Origin: Calothrix sp. PCC 7103
GTDB lineage: Bacteria; Cyanobacteriota; Cyanobacteriia; Cyanobacteriales; Nostocaceae
Direction: 5' to 3'
Assembly (NCBI RefSeq): GCF_000331305.1
Contig: NZ_KB217478.1
Coordinates: 6,683,646 to 6,747,645 of the forward strand
DNA: 64,000 bases
The notes under the pieces are model-generated. The model did no database searches. It saw only the letters and a list, made by a program, of their open reading frames with translations, and was not told where the DNA came from. Made by a program: the position numbers and the translations under genes. Below are positions 48,311-57,895 of the stretch, piece by piece (position 1 is the first letter of the stretch; the number at the start of each line of letters is the position of its first letter).

Positions 48311-48386
48311 GGGGCGGGTTTACGAAGATTGTCGTTATATAACAATATTGTTATATAAGCCGCCCTGCGGTATTTTTGATGTAACG
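48311..48386. repeat. Hairpin repeat, copy B, downstream of the Rpn nuclease gene
   Basis: GGGGCGGGTTTACGAAGATT, then GTCGTTATATAACAATATTG, with a closing arm TTATATAAGCCGCCC. The outer arms GGGCGG/CCGCCC form a stronger stem than in copy A. Direct orientation relative to copy A, 1.27 kb apart. Confidence 0.65.
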
Positions 48387-48445
48387 TTTACACTTTGCTC
48401 TGTAAGATGGCGCCTTTAAATGATTATAGGATAGTTATTTTGTCT

Positions 48446-48884
48446 CTACATTATATGTTTTATTGCTGAAGAAGCTGCTGCTCTAACTATTTGGTTTGCA
48501 TCTGAAGTTAGTTCATTTAGGATGTGTTTGGGGGTGTTGGGGTTTTGAGCTATAGCATATCTTTCTAACCAGGACTCGGAACGATAATTTTTGATTAATG
48601 CTTGTTGTGGCGCCTAATTTGAATAAAACATCTGTAGGAGTATTTGGGTTTGCCGCTACTCTCTCACATACAGCTTTGCTAGATACTGCTAACTCGCGTA
48701 ATAGCTCTGGTGGTGCCGCATTATTTTCTGCCACTCGGAGCATTAATCTTTTACTCGTATAAGCTAGTTCGCGCAGTTGCTCTGGTGATGTGTCTTGTGA
48801 TGCTGCTTGTTGTTTTTGCTGTAATAATATAGATGCTTTAGATGGATTGGGCATACATTGCTGTGTGTCTTGTGGAACAGGCAT
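48446..48884 (-). pseudogene. Frameshifted leucine-rich-variant/HEAT-like repeat protein
   Basis: From 48884 the frame reads QDTSPEQLRELAYTSKRLML and ANPNTPTDVLFKLGA, clear short alpha-helical repeats of the variant leucine-rich type. Near 48600-48610 it leaves the repeat pattern. The next frame continues SWLERYAIAQNPNTPKHILN and IVRAAASSAIKHIM to a TAG at 48446-48448. One base change restores a protein of about 145 residues. The shift sits next to a GGCGCC site. Sequencing error is possible. Confidence 0.68.
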
Positions 48885-48929
48885 AGAAAGCCTGTCCTAT
48901 AACTACATAAATTGTAATTCAACCCGCCC

Positions 48930-49829
48930 CTACAGGTTTGTCGTATACGCGCTGTATCCGTATGCCATTGGTTCGCGCATTGATTCTACGGGTTTGATGC
49001 TCCGGTTGATGGATTGGGCAAATGGTATTTTTATGCCTTTGATGGTTTCTGGTACGATGGAATATTCGTTAGTTGGTTCTACGCTGTATTGGGGGGATTT
49101 GGCTTTCATTCCTGCTTCTACTAGCATTTCGTCTATTTCGGCTGCGGTAAATTGTCTCAAATAAATTTCGTTTTTACCTGCTGGGTTTAATCGACGTATC
49201 CAGTTGTGGATGATGTGGGAAGGACAAACTTTATTGTGGAATGAGTGGTTGAATATAAATGTTCCACCTGGTTTGAGTACGCGCGCCATTTCTGCCATCA
49301 GTTTCCGCAGTTGCGCTTCGGGGATGTGCATGAATACACAGTTGGAAATTAGTAAATCTATTGAGTTATCTTCTAACGGTAGTATTTCGGCTGAGTTACA
49401 AATCACGTTAAATTCGGCACCTGGAAAGAAATTATACTCTTGCTTACACTTGAGTAGGCGCCGTAATAAAGGTTCAGATATATCTAGACCGTAATATTTT
49501 GAAGTGCGAAGATTTTTATCTAACGAGAGAAATAAAGGAATGCGTCCATAGCCGCAGCCAATCTCTAATATACTGTCAACAGTCTTGTTTTTAGGAAACT
49601 TGCTCCAAACACCCGAAGGTGTCCCAGTTAAAAGCTTATAATCTTTTTTGATAGCGGCGCCAGCTTCAGCTTGTTCGATTTTTTGCGAACCATAGTACGT
49701 TTTACCGATTTCATCCCACAATTGCTTGTGTCCCGTACTATTTAAATTTTCATAATCTTTAGGCAAGTAAACACCATCCCGAAGCTGATACTCATTCAGG
49801 TTGGGTTTTACGCTCATCGCTTGACTCAT
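48930..49829 (-). CDS. Class I SAM-dependent methyltransferase
   Basis: A 299-residue protein. Motif I SILEIGCGYGRIPLFLS is at about residues 85-101, and the acidic strand-2 end is YYGLDISEPLLRRL. The post-I region EILPLEDNSIDLLISNCVFM matches type 11 methyltransferases. An ATG at residue 5 (MSVKPN) is an alternative start. The substrate is unknown. The gene stands alone, convergent with nothing near, and a 780-nt gap lies upstream. Confidence 0.87.
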   Translation of the reverse strand: MSQAMSVKPNLNEYQLRDGVYLPKDYENLNSTGHKQLWDEIGKTYYGSQKIEQAEAGAAIKKDYKLLTGTPSGVWSKFPKNKTVDSILEIGCGYGRIPLFLSLDKNLRTSKYYGLDISEPLLRRLLKCKQEYNFFPGAEFNVICNSAEILPLEDNSIDLLISNCVFMHIPEAQLRKLMAEMARVLKPGGTFIFNHSFHNKVCPSHIIHNWIRRLNPAGKNEIYLRQFTAAEIDEMLVEAGMKAKSPQYSVEPTNEYSIVPETIKGIKIPFAQSINRSIKPVESMREPMAYGYSAYTTNL

Positions 49830-50622
49830 AAAAGTAATTGCTCTTGAGTATTATATGTTTTCGGTTATACGCGCAATCTATAGTGAACCGCAATTGTTAG
49901 ATTTGCGGGTATATAAAGACATTCCCCTTTATTTTATAAGTATTTTTCCCGAAAAATCTCGAAAATCCCCGTTGTAAGGACTCGTTGTAACGGCTTCAGT
50001 CCTTAACACCTAGGCGCCACACAAAAAAGTTTGATGACAAAAGTTATTATTTATCGTGTCATACACCCAAAAATGCCTTCTAGCTTGATTCATTCTCAAA
50101 AATCAACTAGTTAACTTTATATATTTTTATATTGTCAATCAAATTTAGTAATGATGTACAACTAATAACCTACATTCCGCACTTCAAGTATTAGTATTTA
50201 CTTGCAATAAACGAATTGAGTTCCCCAACCCCCCTTAACAAGGGAGGCTAAGAATAATACTCATCTTCTTCTGTAAAAAGAGTTAAAAATTTCCTCTTAT
50301 TCCCCCCTCCTGCGCGCTAGGGAGGATTATCATGACAAATTATTGCATTAACTCTCTTTAAAACAACACTAGAATTACACAAAGATAAAACGTATTAAAA
50401 CTTAGGTAATAATCACTTATTGAAGCAATTTCGCATTTGCTAAAAAGGAAACAATCCTTATCTGACAAAGATTTCAGCCTATCGCCATAGCGCCTTTACA
50501 AGCTATTGCGAACAGTAAAAGATTATTGCTAATGTTATCTAAGGAACTCAACTCATACCTTATAAATTTAAATTTAAATTTTATTTACTCTCCATATCTC
50601 GCGCATAAGGCTAGTGACGATT
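49830..50622. other. 790-nt intergenic region with C-rich hairpin repeats
   Basis: No gene was recognised. At 50226-50250 CCCCCCTTAACAAGGGAGG, and at 50300-50330 CCCCCCTCCTGCGCGCTAGG followed by GAGG, form hairpin-like repeats common between cyanobacterial genes. The remaining sequence is AT-rich. It separates the methyltransferase gene (minus) from the ATPase gene (plus), so it must hold both promoters. Confidence 0.5.
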
Positions 50623-52782
50623 ATGTACACCATCACATCAGTTCCAATACAAAAAGTTGTGCCGCACATACCAAGCACGACTTTCAAAGTAAACTATCAA
50701 ATAGTCCATGCAATTCCAGGACGAATTAGATTTCGTGTTCCACTACTTGCTTTAGACAAAAATTATGCTTTGCGTTTGGAAAATTTGTTGAATAACGAAA
50801 CTCATATAACCAAAGTTCGGATTAATCGTAATGCAGGTTCAATAGCTATTCATTACCGACCAACACAAAATAATCTAATACCCTCACTACCGCAACTAAT
50901 TCAAGATGCAACTTGCTCTGGAGCAATAGAACACCATCATCATGAACATCATCACCATCATGGTGAGGATGGATTTAAAGTTCCTGCTTTTGCGACATTG
51001 ATGGCACTGTTAAAATTAGCATTTCCAATTCCAACAGCTTTGGTTGCCTCAACGGTAGCAGTTGCTGCATTGCCTGTTTTCAAACGCGCGATGGCAAGTA
51101 TTACACATCAGCGCAAATTAAATATAGATTGTTTAGATTTTCTGGCAATCGTTTTGACTTCATTTCAAGGTAACTTACTGGCGCCAGCTTTACTAATGAC
51201 GTTACACGAAGTTGGAGATACAATTCGTGAACGTACTGCTAAAGTTTCAGATGAAGGTACATCTGACTTATTAGAGTCATTGGGTAGTTTTGCTTGGGTA
51301 GAAGTTAATGGCGAAAAATTGCGCGTTCTTGCTACTTCCGTTCAACCAGGAGATAAAGTAGTTGTTTACCCAGGTGAACAGATACCTGTTGATGGAAAAA
51401 TATTGTCTGGTGAGGCATTAATTGACCAACAAAAACTTACAGGTGAATCAATGCCTGTTGTACGTTCAGTGGGCGAATATGTATATGCTTCAACTTTAGT
51501 ACGTGAAGGTACAATCTCGATTAATGCTGAACGAGTAGGAAGTGATACTCGCGCAGGCGCCAGTATTCGATTGATACAACAGGCGCCTGTATATGATACA
51601 CGCATGGTAAATCATGCCGCCCAAATCGCTGATAAAACGATTGTTCCAGCATTAATATTTGCAGGCATAGTATTTGCTGCTACCCATAACCCAGTACGTG
51701 CAGCCTCAATATTAACGCTCGATTTTATGACGGGCATTCGTGTATCCTTACCAACATGTTATTTAGCTGCTCTCAAACACGCAACTCGACATGGTGTACT
51801 AATTCGTAGCGGTCGGGCATTAGAAAAATTAGCACAAGTAGATACGTTAGTCTTTGACAAAACAGGAACACTAACACAAGGTGATATTGAAGTTATTGGA
51901 ATAGAAACAGTACCAAACGGAATATCACCTCAAAGATTATTAGAACTAGCAGCAGCAGCAGAACAGCGATTAACACATCCAGTCGCTCAAGCTATAATGC
52001 GTTACGCGACGCAACAAGACGTGCGAATATTACCGCGCGGTAAATGGAACTACGAAATTGGTTTGGGGGTTGAAGCATTAATAGAAAGTTCACATGTTTT
52101 AGTTGGAAGCGCACGATGGATGGAACGCAATAATATTAATGTTTGTGTGAATTCAAGCTCTATATATGATTCACGAATGTATGTAGCAGTAAACGGAGAA
52201 TTCCAAGGAGCAATTGTATACACCGACCCATTACGCTTAGAAAGTTCACAAGTCATTCGTAAACTACAAGATAAATACGGCATGTCAGTTCACCTGCTTA
52301 CAGGAGACAATAAACATCGAGCAATTGCCGTAGCCTCAAACCTAGGGATACCATTACAAAACGTGTACGCGGAAGCATTCCCCGAACAAAAAGCCGAAAT
52401 TATTCGTAACCTACATTCGCAAGGAAAAACAGTAGCATTTACAGGAGACGGAATAAACGACTCTGCCGCACTAGCATATGCAGATGTATCAATATCTTTT
52501 GGTAACGCTTCTCAAGTCGCGCGTGAAACTGCTGATGTAGTGCTAATGGACAACAACCTAGAAAATCTACTTGAAGCTATCGCCATTGCCCAAGAAACAA
52601 AACAAGTAATCAACCAAAACATAGGTTTAGCTGTAATTCCTAATTTAGCTGCATTAGGACTTGCCGCTACAGTTGGTATACATCCTTTAGCTGCGACCAC
52701 AGTCCATAATGGTTCAGCAATAGCCGCAGGTTTAAACGGTTTACGTCCCTTGATGCACCAAGACCCAGCAGTGGTAATGTAA
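50623..52782 (+). CDS. P1B-like heavy-metal P-type ATPase lacking the CPC motif
   Basis: A protein of about 719 residues. An HMA-like fold (TFKVNYQIVHAIPGRIRFRV, about 17-90) is followed by a His-rich stretch near 105-117 containing HHHHEHHHHH. The phosphorylation motif VFDKTGTLTQGD is near residue 412, the HP motif is RLTHPVAQA, and the hinge is GDGINDSAAL near 610. The transmembrane metal motif, CPC in most P1B pumps, reads DFMTGIRVSLPT near 367-378, so the two Cys are absent. The transported ion is thus unclear. ATG 50623 is preferred to GTG 50614. The next gene starts 5 nt after the stop. Confidence 0.9.
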   Translation: MYTITSVPIQKVVPHIPSTTFKVNYQIVHAIPGRIRFRVPLLALDKNYALRLENLLNNETHITKVRINRNAGSIAIHYRPTQNNLIPSLPQLIQDATCSGAIEHHHHEHHHHHGEDGFKVPAFATLMALLKLAFPIPTALVASTVAVAALPVFKRAMASITHQRKLNIDCLDFLAIVLTSFQGNLLAPALLMTLHEVGDTIRERTAKVSDEGTSDLLESLGSFAWVEVNGEKLRVLATSVQPGDKVVVYPGEQIPVDGKILSGEALIDQQKLTGESMPVVRSVGEYVYASTLVREGTISINAERVGSDTRAGASIRLIQQAPVYDTRMVNHAAQIADKTIVPALIFAGIVFAATHNPVRAASILTLDFMTGIRVSLPTCYLAALKHATRHGVLIRSGRALEKLAQVDTLVFDKTGTLTQGDIEVIGIETVPNGISPQRLLELAAAAEQRLTHPVAQAIMRYATQQDVRILPRGKWNYEIGLGVEALIESSHVLVGSARWMERNNINVCVNSSSIYDSRMYVAVNGEFQGAIVYTDPLRLESSQVIRKLQDKYGMSVHLLTGDNKHRAIAVASNLGIPLQNVYAEAFPEQKAEIIRNLHSQGKTVAFTGDGINDSAALAYADVSISFGNASQVARETADVVLMDNNLENLLEAIAIAQETKQVINQNIGLAVIPNLAALGLAATVGIHPLAATTVHNGSAIAAGLNGLRPLMHQDPAVVM

Positions 52783-52787
52783 TATAG

Positions 52788-54323
52788 ATGAACCGTGAAC
52801 AATCAAAAGCTACTATGTCAATTGCGTCACATCATAAAAAAGTAGTCGTAGTCGGCGCCGGTTGGGCTGGGTTAGGCGCCACGTATCATCTTGCCAAACA
52901 AGGGTATGATGTGACGCTGTTAGAAGCAGGTGCCTATCCAGGTGGGTTAGTAGCAGGTTGGAAAACTCCGGGTGGACGTTCAGTAGAAGCAGGTATTCAC
53001 GGGTTTTGGTATCCTTACCGCAATATATTCTCGCTCACCAACGAATTAGAAATAAACCCTTTTACTCATTGGACACGTTCATCGCAATATTCCCCCAACG
53101 GTTTAGAAGTTGAATCTCCAATATTTCAAGATTTACCCAGACTGCCAACTCCCCTAGGCACATTCGTTTATACCCAGTTTAAACGCTTACCATTCATCGA
53201 CCGCATCAGCGCTTTACCTTTATTGTATGCTGTCGTTGATTTTGATAACTCCGATGAAGCTTGGCGCCGTTACGACTCAGTAACAGCACGCGAACTGTTC
53301 AAGCAATTTGGTGTTTCTGCGCGTTTATACCGCGAATCATTTGAACCAATGTTATTAGTAGGACTATTTGCACCAGGAGAACAATGTTCTGCTGCTGCAA
53401 CGTTGGGAATGTTATATTATTTCATTCTTGCTCATCAACCTGATTTTGATGTTGTTTGGTGTCGAGGAACTGTAGGAGAAAAAATCTTCCATCCTTGGGT
53501 AGAAAATATCGAAAAACTAGGCGCCAAAGTCTTAGCAAATCGTCGCGTTACTGATGTAATTACTGAAAATAATAAAGCTACAGGTGTCGTTTGTGGTGAC
53601 GAGGTATTCGATGCTGATGCCGTCATTTTTTCAGTGGGAATTACTGGCATGAAAAAGATTGTAGCAAATAGTCCCAGCCTACAAACTCGTAGCGAATTTA
53701 GAAATTTGACAAACTTAGGCGCCGTTGATGTACTCGCCGTGCGTTTGTGGTTTGATAGAAAAATAAATATTCCACTTCCTTCTAACGCTTGCTTTGGTTT
53801 TGACGCAACAACCGGATGGACGTTCTTTGATTTAAATGCTTTACACGATGAATACCGTGACGAAACAGGAACAGTTGTAGAAGTAGATTTTTACCACGCT
53901 AACCAATTTATACCGCTTAACGATGAAGAAATTATCCCAATTGTCCAGAAATATCTACAATCATGTGTACCTGCATTTGGTAGCGCCAAAGTAATTGATA
54001 GCAGCGTAATACGATTACCCCAAGCCGTGTCACACTTTGCACCAGGTAGTTATCGACACATGCTACCAGCGACAACAAGTTTCTCCAACGTATTTATGAG
54101 TGGTGACTGGATAATTACCCGTCATGGTTCATGGTCGCAAGAAAAAGCATATGTAACTGGTTTAGAAGCAGCTAACTTAGTAATTTCCCAATTAGGTGAA
54201 GGTACTTATGCAAATGTACTACCTATTGAACAAGATGAAGCGCATATCCAAACCTTTAGACAAGTTAATCGAAATTGGCGCCAGTTCAGCAAATCTATTT
54301 TGCCCGACTTTTGGTTGCCTTAA
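52788..54323 (+). CDS. FAD-dependent amine-oxidase/desaturase-like oxidoreductase
   Basis: A 511-residue flavoprotein. The dinucleotide fold KVVVVGAGWAGLGATYHLAK is followed by the conserved EAGAYPGGLVAGW and, at the C-terminal FAD site, VFMSGDWIITRHGSWSQEKA. The overall pattern matches the phytoene-desaturase/amine-oxidase superfamily often annotated as NAD(P)/FAD-dependent oxidoreductase in cyanobacteria. The substrate is unknown. With 5 nt after the ATPase stop it is very likely in the same operon. ATG 52815 (MSIASHHKK) is a possible later start. Confidence 0.85.
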   Translation: MNREQSKATMSIASHHKKVVVVGAGWAGLGATYHLAKQGYDVTLLEAGAYPGGLVAGWKTPGGRSVEAGIHGFWYPYRNIFSLTNELEINPFTHWTRSSQYSPNGLEVESPIFQDLPRLPTPLGTFVYTQFKRLPFIDRISALPLLYAVVDFDNSDEAWRRYDSVTARELFKQFGVSARLYRESFEPMLLVGLFAPGEQCSAAATLGMLYYFILAHQPDFDVVWCRGTVGEKIFHPWVENIEKLGAKVLANRRVTDVITENNKATGVVCGDEVFDADAVIFSVGITGMKKIVANSPSLQTRSEFRNLTNLGAVDVLAVRLWFDRKINIPLPSNACFGFDATTGWTFFDLNALHDEYRDETGTVVEVDFYHANQFIPLNDEEIIPIVQKYLQSCVPAFGSAKVIDSSVIRLPQAVSHFAPGSYRHMLPATTSFSNVFMSGDWIITRHGSWSQEKAYVTGLEAANLVISQLGEGTYANVLPIEQDEAHIQTFRQVNRNWRQFSKSILPDFWLP

Positions 54324-54605
54324 TAATCCCCCTGGCAACGGATAAAACAGATGTAACGGATAGTTGATTTAAAATTGAGAAATGTTTATTTAAAATAAAG
54401 AATTTATACGTAGAGGTGCAAGATGTCAGCTACTGACAAACGAATATTTTGCAAAATGCATAAGTTTTACCCCACCAGGAATAGTAAGTAAGTGTAGCCT
54501 GATGTGGCAGGTTACGGATTTAATTGTTAATTTTGAGTAATTTCAGCGATTTTCGTTGTGTAATTACTATATTCCGGGTGTTTGTTTATAAATGGGGAAT
54601 CTTAA

Positions 54606-55271
54606 ATGACTACTGATAATAAAACTGGCATCTGGTGGAGATATATACTTTTTCTGGCAATAATTGTATTTGCCGGACCAGCAACGTATTTTACTGCTCA
54701 AACGCTGCGTGGACATCCGGTTGACCCGAACTATTTTTGGACGGAGTGGTCGCCATTTGGTTTGTTCGGTGGGCGTTTATATAATGGTAAAGGTGGCGCC
54801 AACTGGAAAATAGGCGAAGCGAAAGCAAATATTTTGAATGCTGATGAACTGCGTAAGCTACCCGAAGTGCGACAATTTGCTCTGGAATTAGTCAACCGTG
54901 ACCGCAATCTTAATACATTAAATTCAGTAGTTATCGACCCAATATTAAATGATGCTGCACAACGTCACGCCGAAGATATGGCACAGCGTCGATACTTTGA
55001 CCATAAGTCACCCGAAGGAAAAACTCCACGCGACCGTTTTATTAATGCTGGTGGTAGTAAGTATAACGGAGTTGGTGAAAATATTGCTTATCAACCCACA
55101 AGCAACAGTCTGGGTTTAACCTATGGTGTCGCGGAAGAACTACAGCGTGGTTGGATGTACAGCAACGGACACCGCGAAAACCTTTTAACTCCTGAATATA
55201 AAAAATTTGGCTATGGCATCGCAGTTACTCCTTCGGGGCGCGTATATGCTGTACAAATGTTTTCCGATTAG
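54606..55271 (+). CDS. Membrane-anchored CAP-domain (SCP/PR-1) protein
   Basis: A 221-residue protein with an N-terminal membrane helix (YILFLAIIVFAGPATYFTA) and a CAP domain from about residue 95: LNDAAQRHAEDMAQRRYF, DHKSPEGKTPRDRF, YNGVGENIAYQ and GWMYSNGHRENLL with the conserved His and Glu of the CAP cavity. It is expected on the periplasmic side of the membrane. Bacterial CAP roles are mostly unknown. The gene precedes the aminotransferase gene by 63 nt on the same strand. Confidence 0.92.
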   Translation: MTTDNKTGIWWRYILFLAIIVFAGPATYFTAQTLRGHPVDPNYFWTEWSPFGLFGGRLYNGKGGANWKIGEAKANILNADELRKLPEVRQFALELVNRDRNLNTLNSVVIDPILNDAAQRHAEDMAQRRYFDHKSPEGKTPRDRFINAGGSKYNGVGENIAYQPTSNSLGLTYGVAEELQRGWMYSNGHRENLLTPEYKKFGYGIAVTPSGRVYAVQMFSD

Positions 55272-55334
55272 TAGATGCGAGAAAAAGAGATATGCTGGAG
55301 GTGATTGGAAATATGCCAAATACGAAAAGTAACG

Positions 55335-56501
55335 ATGAAACTGGCACAAAGAGTTAGTCAGGTAACGCCTTCGATTACCTTGGCTATCGCAGCGAAAGCT
55401 AAGGCGATGAAGGCAGAAGGTATTGACGTTTGTAGTTTTAGCGCTGGCGAACCGGACTTTGATACTCCAGCACATATCAAAGCCGCAGCAGCTAAAGCAT
55501 TAGAAGATGGTAAAACTAAATATGGCGCCGCGTCGGGTGAGCCAGGTTTGCGTGATGCTATCGCTCGCAAGTTGCAGCGCGAAAATAAGCTCGACTTTAA
55601 AGCTGAAAACATCATCGTTACCAATGGTGGTAAGCATTCGCTATATAACTTGATACTTGCTTTGATTGAACCAGGTGATGAAGTTATTATTCCGGCGCCA
55701 TATTGGTTAAGTTATCCAGAAATGGTAACTTTAGCTGGTGGTAAATCAGTTATTGTACATACCGATGCTGCAAACGGCTATAAAATAACACCCCAACAGC
55801 TACGTGCATCGATAACCCCCAATACTAAATTATTCATCCTCAATTCACCATCCAACCCTACCGGGATGGTATATACTCCTGAAGAAATTAAAGCAATTGC
55901 TGATGTCATCGTCGAAAAAGACATTTTAGTTGTCTCCGATGAAATTTACGAAAAAATTCTCTACGACGGCGCCAAACATGTCAGTATTGGTTCATTAGGA
56001 GCAGAAATTTTTGCGCGCACCATTATTAGTAACGGTTTTGCTAAGGGTTACTCAATGACAGGTTGGCGTATTGGTTATCTCGCTGGTCCCGACGATTTAA
56101 TCAAAGCTACAATTACCATTCAAAGCCACAGCACATCGAACGTTTGTACCTTCGCTCAGTATGGCGCCATTGCAGCATTAGATGGTGATCAAGATTGTGT
56201 CGAGGAAATGCGTCTCGCTTTTGCTAAACGTCGCGAAGTCATGTACGACCGTCTCAACGCTATCCCAGGATTAAATTGTCCCAAACCTGATGGCGCCTTT
56301 TATTTATTACCCGATATCAAAAAAACCGGGTTAAAATCCTTAGATTTTTGTAACCAACTTCTTGAACAACATCAAGTAGCTGTTATTCCTGGTATCGCAT
56401 TTGGCGCCGATGATACAGTACGTTTATCTTACGCTACTGATATGGCAACAATTGAAAAAGGAATGGACAGGTTAGAGAAGTTTGTTAGGTCTCAAATTTA
56501 A
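55335..56501 (+). CDS. aspC: Aspartate aminotransferase (class I/II)
   Basis: A PLP enzyme of about 388 residues. The start [20 protein letters not shown] at ATG 55335 is the standard family start; the upstream frame to 55305 is not needed. Key sites are [42 protein letters not shown] and the PLP-lysine region [16 protein letters not shown]. It transfers the amino group of aspartate to 2-oxoglutarate. Many members are annotated as general class I/II aminotransferases, so substrate range is not fixed by sequence. Confidence 0.92.
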   Translation: MKLAQRVSQVTPSITLAIAAKAKAMKAEGIDVCSFSAGEPDFDTPAHIKAAAAKALEDGKTKYGAASGEPGLRDAIARKLQRENKLDFKAENIIVTNGGKHSLYNLILALIEPGDEVIIPAPYWLSYPEMVTLAGGKSVIVHTDAANGYKITPQQLRASITPNTKLFILNSPSNPTGMVYTPEEIKAIADVIVEKDILVVSDEIYEKILYDGAKHVSIGSLGAEIFARTIISNGFAKGYSMTGWRIGYLAGPDDLIKATITIQSHSTSNVCTFAQYGAIAALDGDQDCVEEMRLAFAKRREVMYDRLNAIPGLNCPKPDGAFYLLPDIKKTGLKSLDFCNQLLEQHQVAVIPGIAFGADDTVRLSYATDMATIEKGMDRLEKFVRSQI

Positions 56502-56515
56502 TTGTCATGCTGAAC

Positions 56516-56592
56516 GTAGTGAAGCATCTAATAACATTCAAGCTTTCTAGCCTGCGGCAAATGCTCCGCATTACGCTACGCTCAGAATGACA
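56516..56592. repeat. Dispersed repeat with GTCAT...ATGAC ends
   Basis: TGCTGAACGTAGTGAAGCAT and, 40 nt later, CATTACGCTACGCTCAGAAT form inverted ends (tGAACGtAGtGAA.. against ..gCgTaCGCTCAG). A copy with the same ends lies around 43225-43312. These are intergenic hairpin elements common in filamentous cyanobacteria. Confidence 0.5.
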
Positions 56593-56606
56593 GTTTTATA
56601 ACTTTT

Positions 56607-56662
56607 CCTAACTCCTAACTCCTAACTCCTAACTCCTAACTCCTAACTCCTAACTCCTAACT
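56607..56662 (+). repeat. Heptamer tandem repeat, eight copies of CCTAACT
   Basis: Exactly eight head-to-tail copies of the heptamer, a short tandemly repeated repetitive (STRR) type known from heterocystous cyanobacteria. Its last six bases overlap the TAG stop codon of the GT2-TPR gene on the minus strand, so expansion would change only the 3' untranslated part. Confidence 0.85.
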
Positions 56663-57850
56663 TTCAATTAATCCCATTTCTTTTAGACCCTGACGTAAGC
56701 GTAATGCTTCGATGGGGTTATCTTTTTCGTGGAGGAAAATTGCTTTGTTAAATGCTGCTAAACTGGCTTTTTGATTTCCCACTTTTAACCATACGACACC
56801 CAAATTTTGATATGCGGAAGCGTATTTTGGGTCTAGTTGAACCGCGCGCTGGTATGATGATATTGCTTCTGTAAATTTACCCATTGCTTTTAGCGTCATT
56901 CCTAAGTTGTAGTGTCCTACAGCAAAATTTGGGTCGATACGAGTTGTCATCTCATAGGCACTTTTAGCGCTTTGTAAGTCTCCTAAGTTTTTAAGTAAGC
57001 TTCCTAAGTTATTATAGGCGCCTAATTTTAATATGGGAATTACTACTTGTTTAATGGCTGCTTGATAATGTGATACAGCTTTTCTAATGTCTCCTGCACG
57101 GGTATATCCAATCCCTAAATGGTAGTGCAATTCATACATTAAATCTATATTAGCTTGTTTCGATGCTATTCCACGCTGCAATAACTCTATTCCTTCTTCG
57201 AGTTTTCCATTTTCAATATACAAACCCCCAAGCTTGCTACATACATAAGGGTCATTGGGATGATGTAATATAAACCCTTCCATTGCAGCTTGTGCTTTTG
57301 TTGTTTTGTTTTCTTGTTTAATAGCTGATAAAGTATATCCTTCGTGCAATATTGCAACTTCGCTCAAATGTCCAATTTGCCAATCTGGCTCTTTTTGTAA
57401 TATCTCAATTACGCTGTCGTCTATTATTGCATGATATGGACGCGAAAATTTGATATCTGGATGCTTGCGGAATAACCTTGACACCATTGAATATGGTGAT
57501 TGAGCGGCGCCTATTTCATGACGCAGCAAGTTTACCATAATATATTCTTGCATAGAGATTGTCTGCCGAATATGCGATTTTATTTTCGGTGTCAACCTCT
57601 CGTCTGCATCCAATACTAATACCCAGTCTCCTGTTACATATCTTAATGCTTCATTTCGTGCGGCACTAAAATCATTATTCCATTCATATCTATAAACTTT
57701 TGCCCCTAAATCCTCAGCAATTTCTGGTGTTTTATCTATGGAGCCTGTATCTAATACTACAACTTCATCAACAATGCTTGTGGCGCTTCTAACGCATTTA
57801 GCCAGTGTAGACTCTTCGTTTTTGGCAATTATGCAGAGACTGAGTTTCAT
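56657..57850 (-). CDS. GT2 glycosyltransferase with TPR repeats
   Basis: A 397-residue protein. Residues 1-215 form a GT2 domain of the SunS/tetratricopeptide-linked type (KLSLCIIAKNEESTLAKCVR, VVLDTGSIDKTPEIAEDLGA, DWVLVLDADERLT with DAD). Residues 230-385 contain four to five TPR units (HYNLGMTLKAMGKFTEAISS, AYQNLGVVWLKVGNQKAS). The TPRs suggest protein-protein contacts with a glycosylation complex. The acceptor is unknown. Confidence 0.9.
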   Translation of the reverse strand: MKLSLCIIAKNEESTLAKCVRSATSIVDEVVVLDTGSIDKTPEIAEDLGAKVYRYEWNNDFSAARNEALRYVTGDWVLVLDADERLTPKIKSHIRQTISMQEYIMVNLLRHEIGAAQSPYSMVSRLFRKHPDIKFSRPYHAIIDDSVIEILQKEPDWQIGHLSEVAILHEGYTLSAIKQENKTTKAQAAMEGFILHHPNDPYVCSKLGGLYIENGKLEEGIELLQRGIASKQANIDLMYELHYHLGIGYTRAGDIRKAVSHYQAAIKQVVIPILKLGAYNNLGSLLKNLGDLQSAKSAYEMTTRIDPNFAVGHYNLGMTLKAMGKFTEAISSYQRAVQLDPKYASAYQNLGVVWLKVGNQKASLAAFNKAIFLHEKDNPIEALRLRQGLKEMGLIES

Positions 57851-57895
57851 AATTTACTTATATAATAAAATATTAACAATAATTTTATTGGTGAT

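Noticed and set aside
56607-56662. Heptamer array read as a telomere or CRISPR-like repeat
   Set aside because: A seven-base unit without spacers is a short tandem repeat, common in this group.
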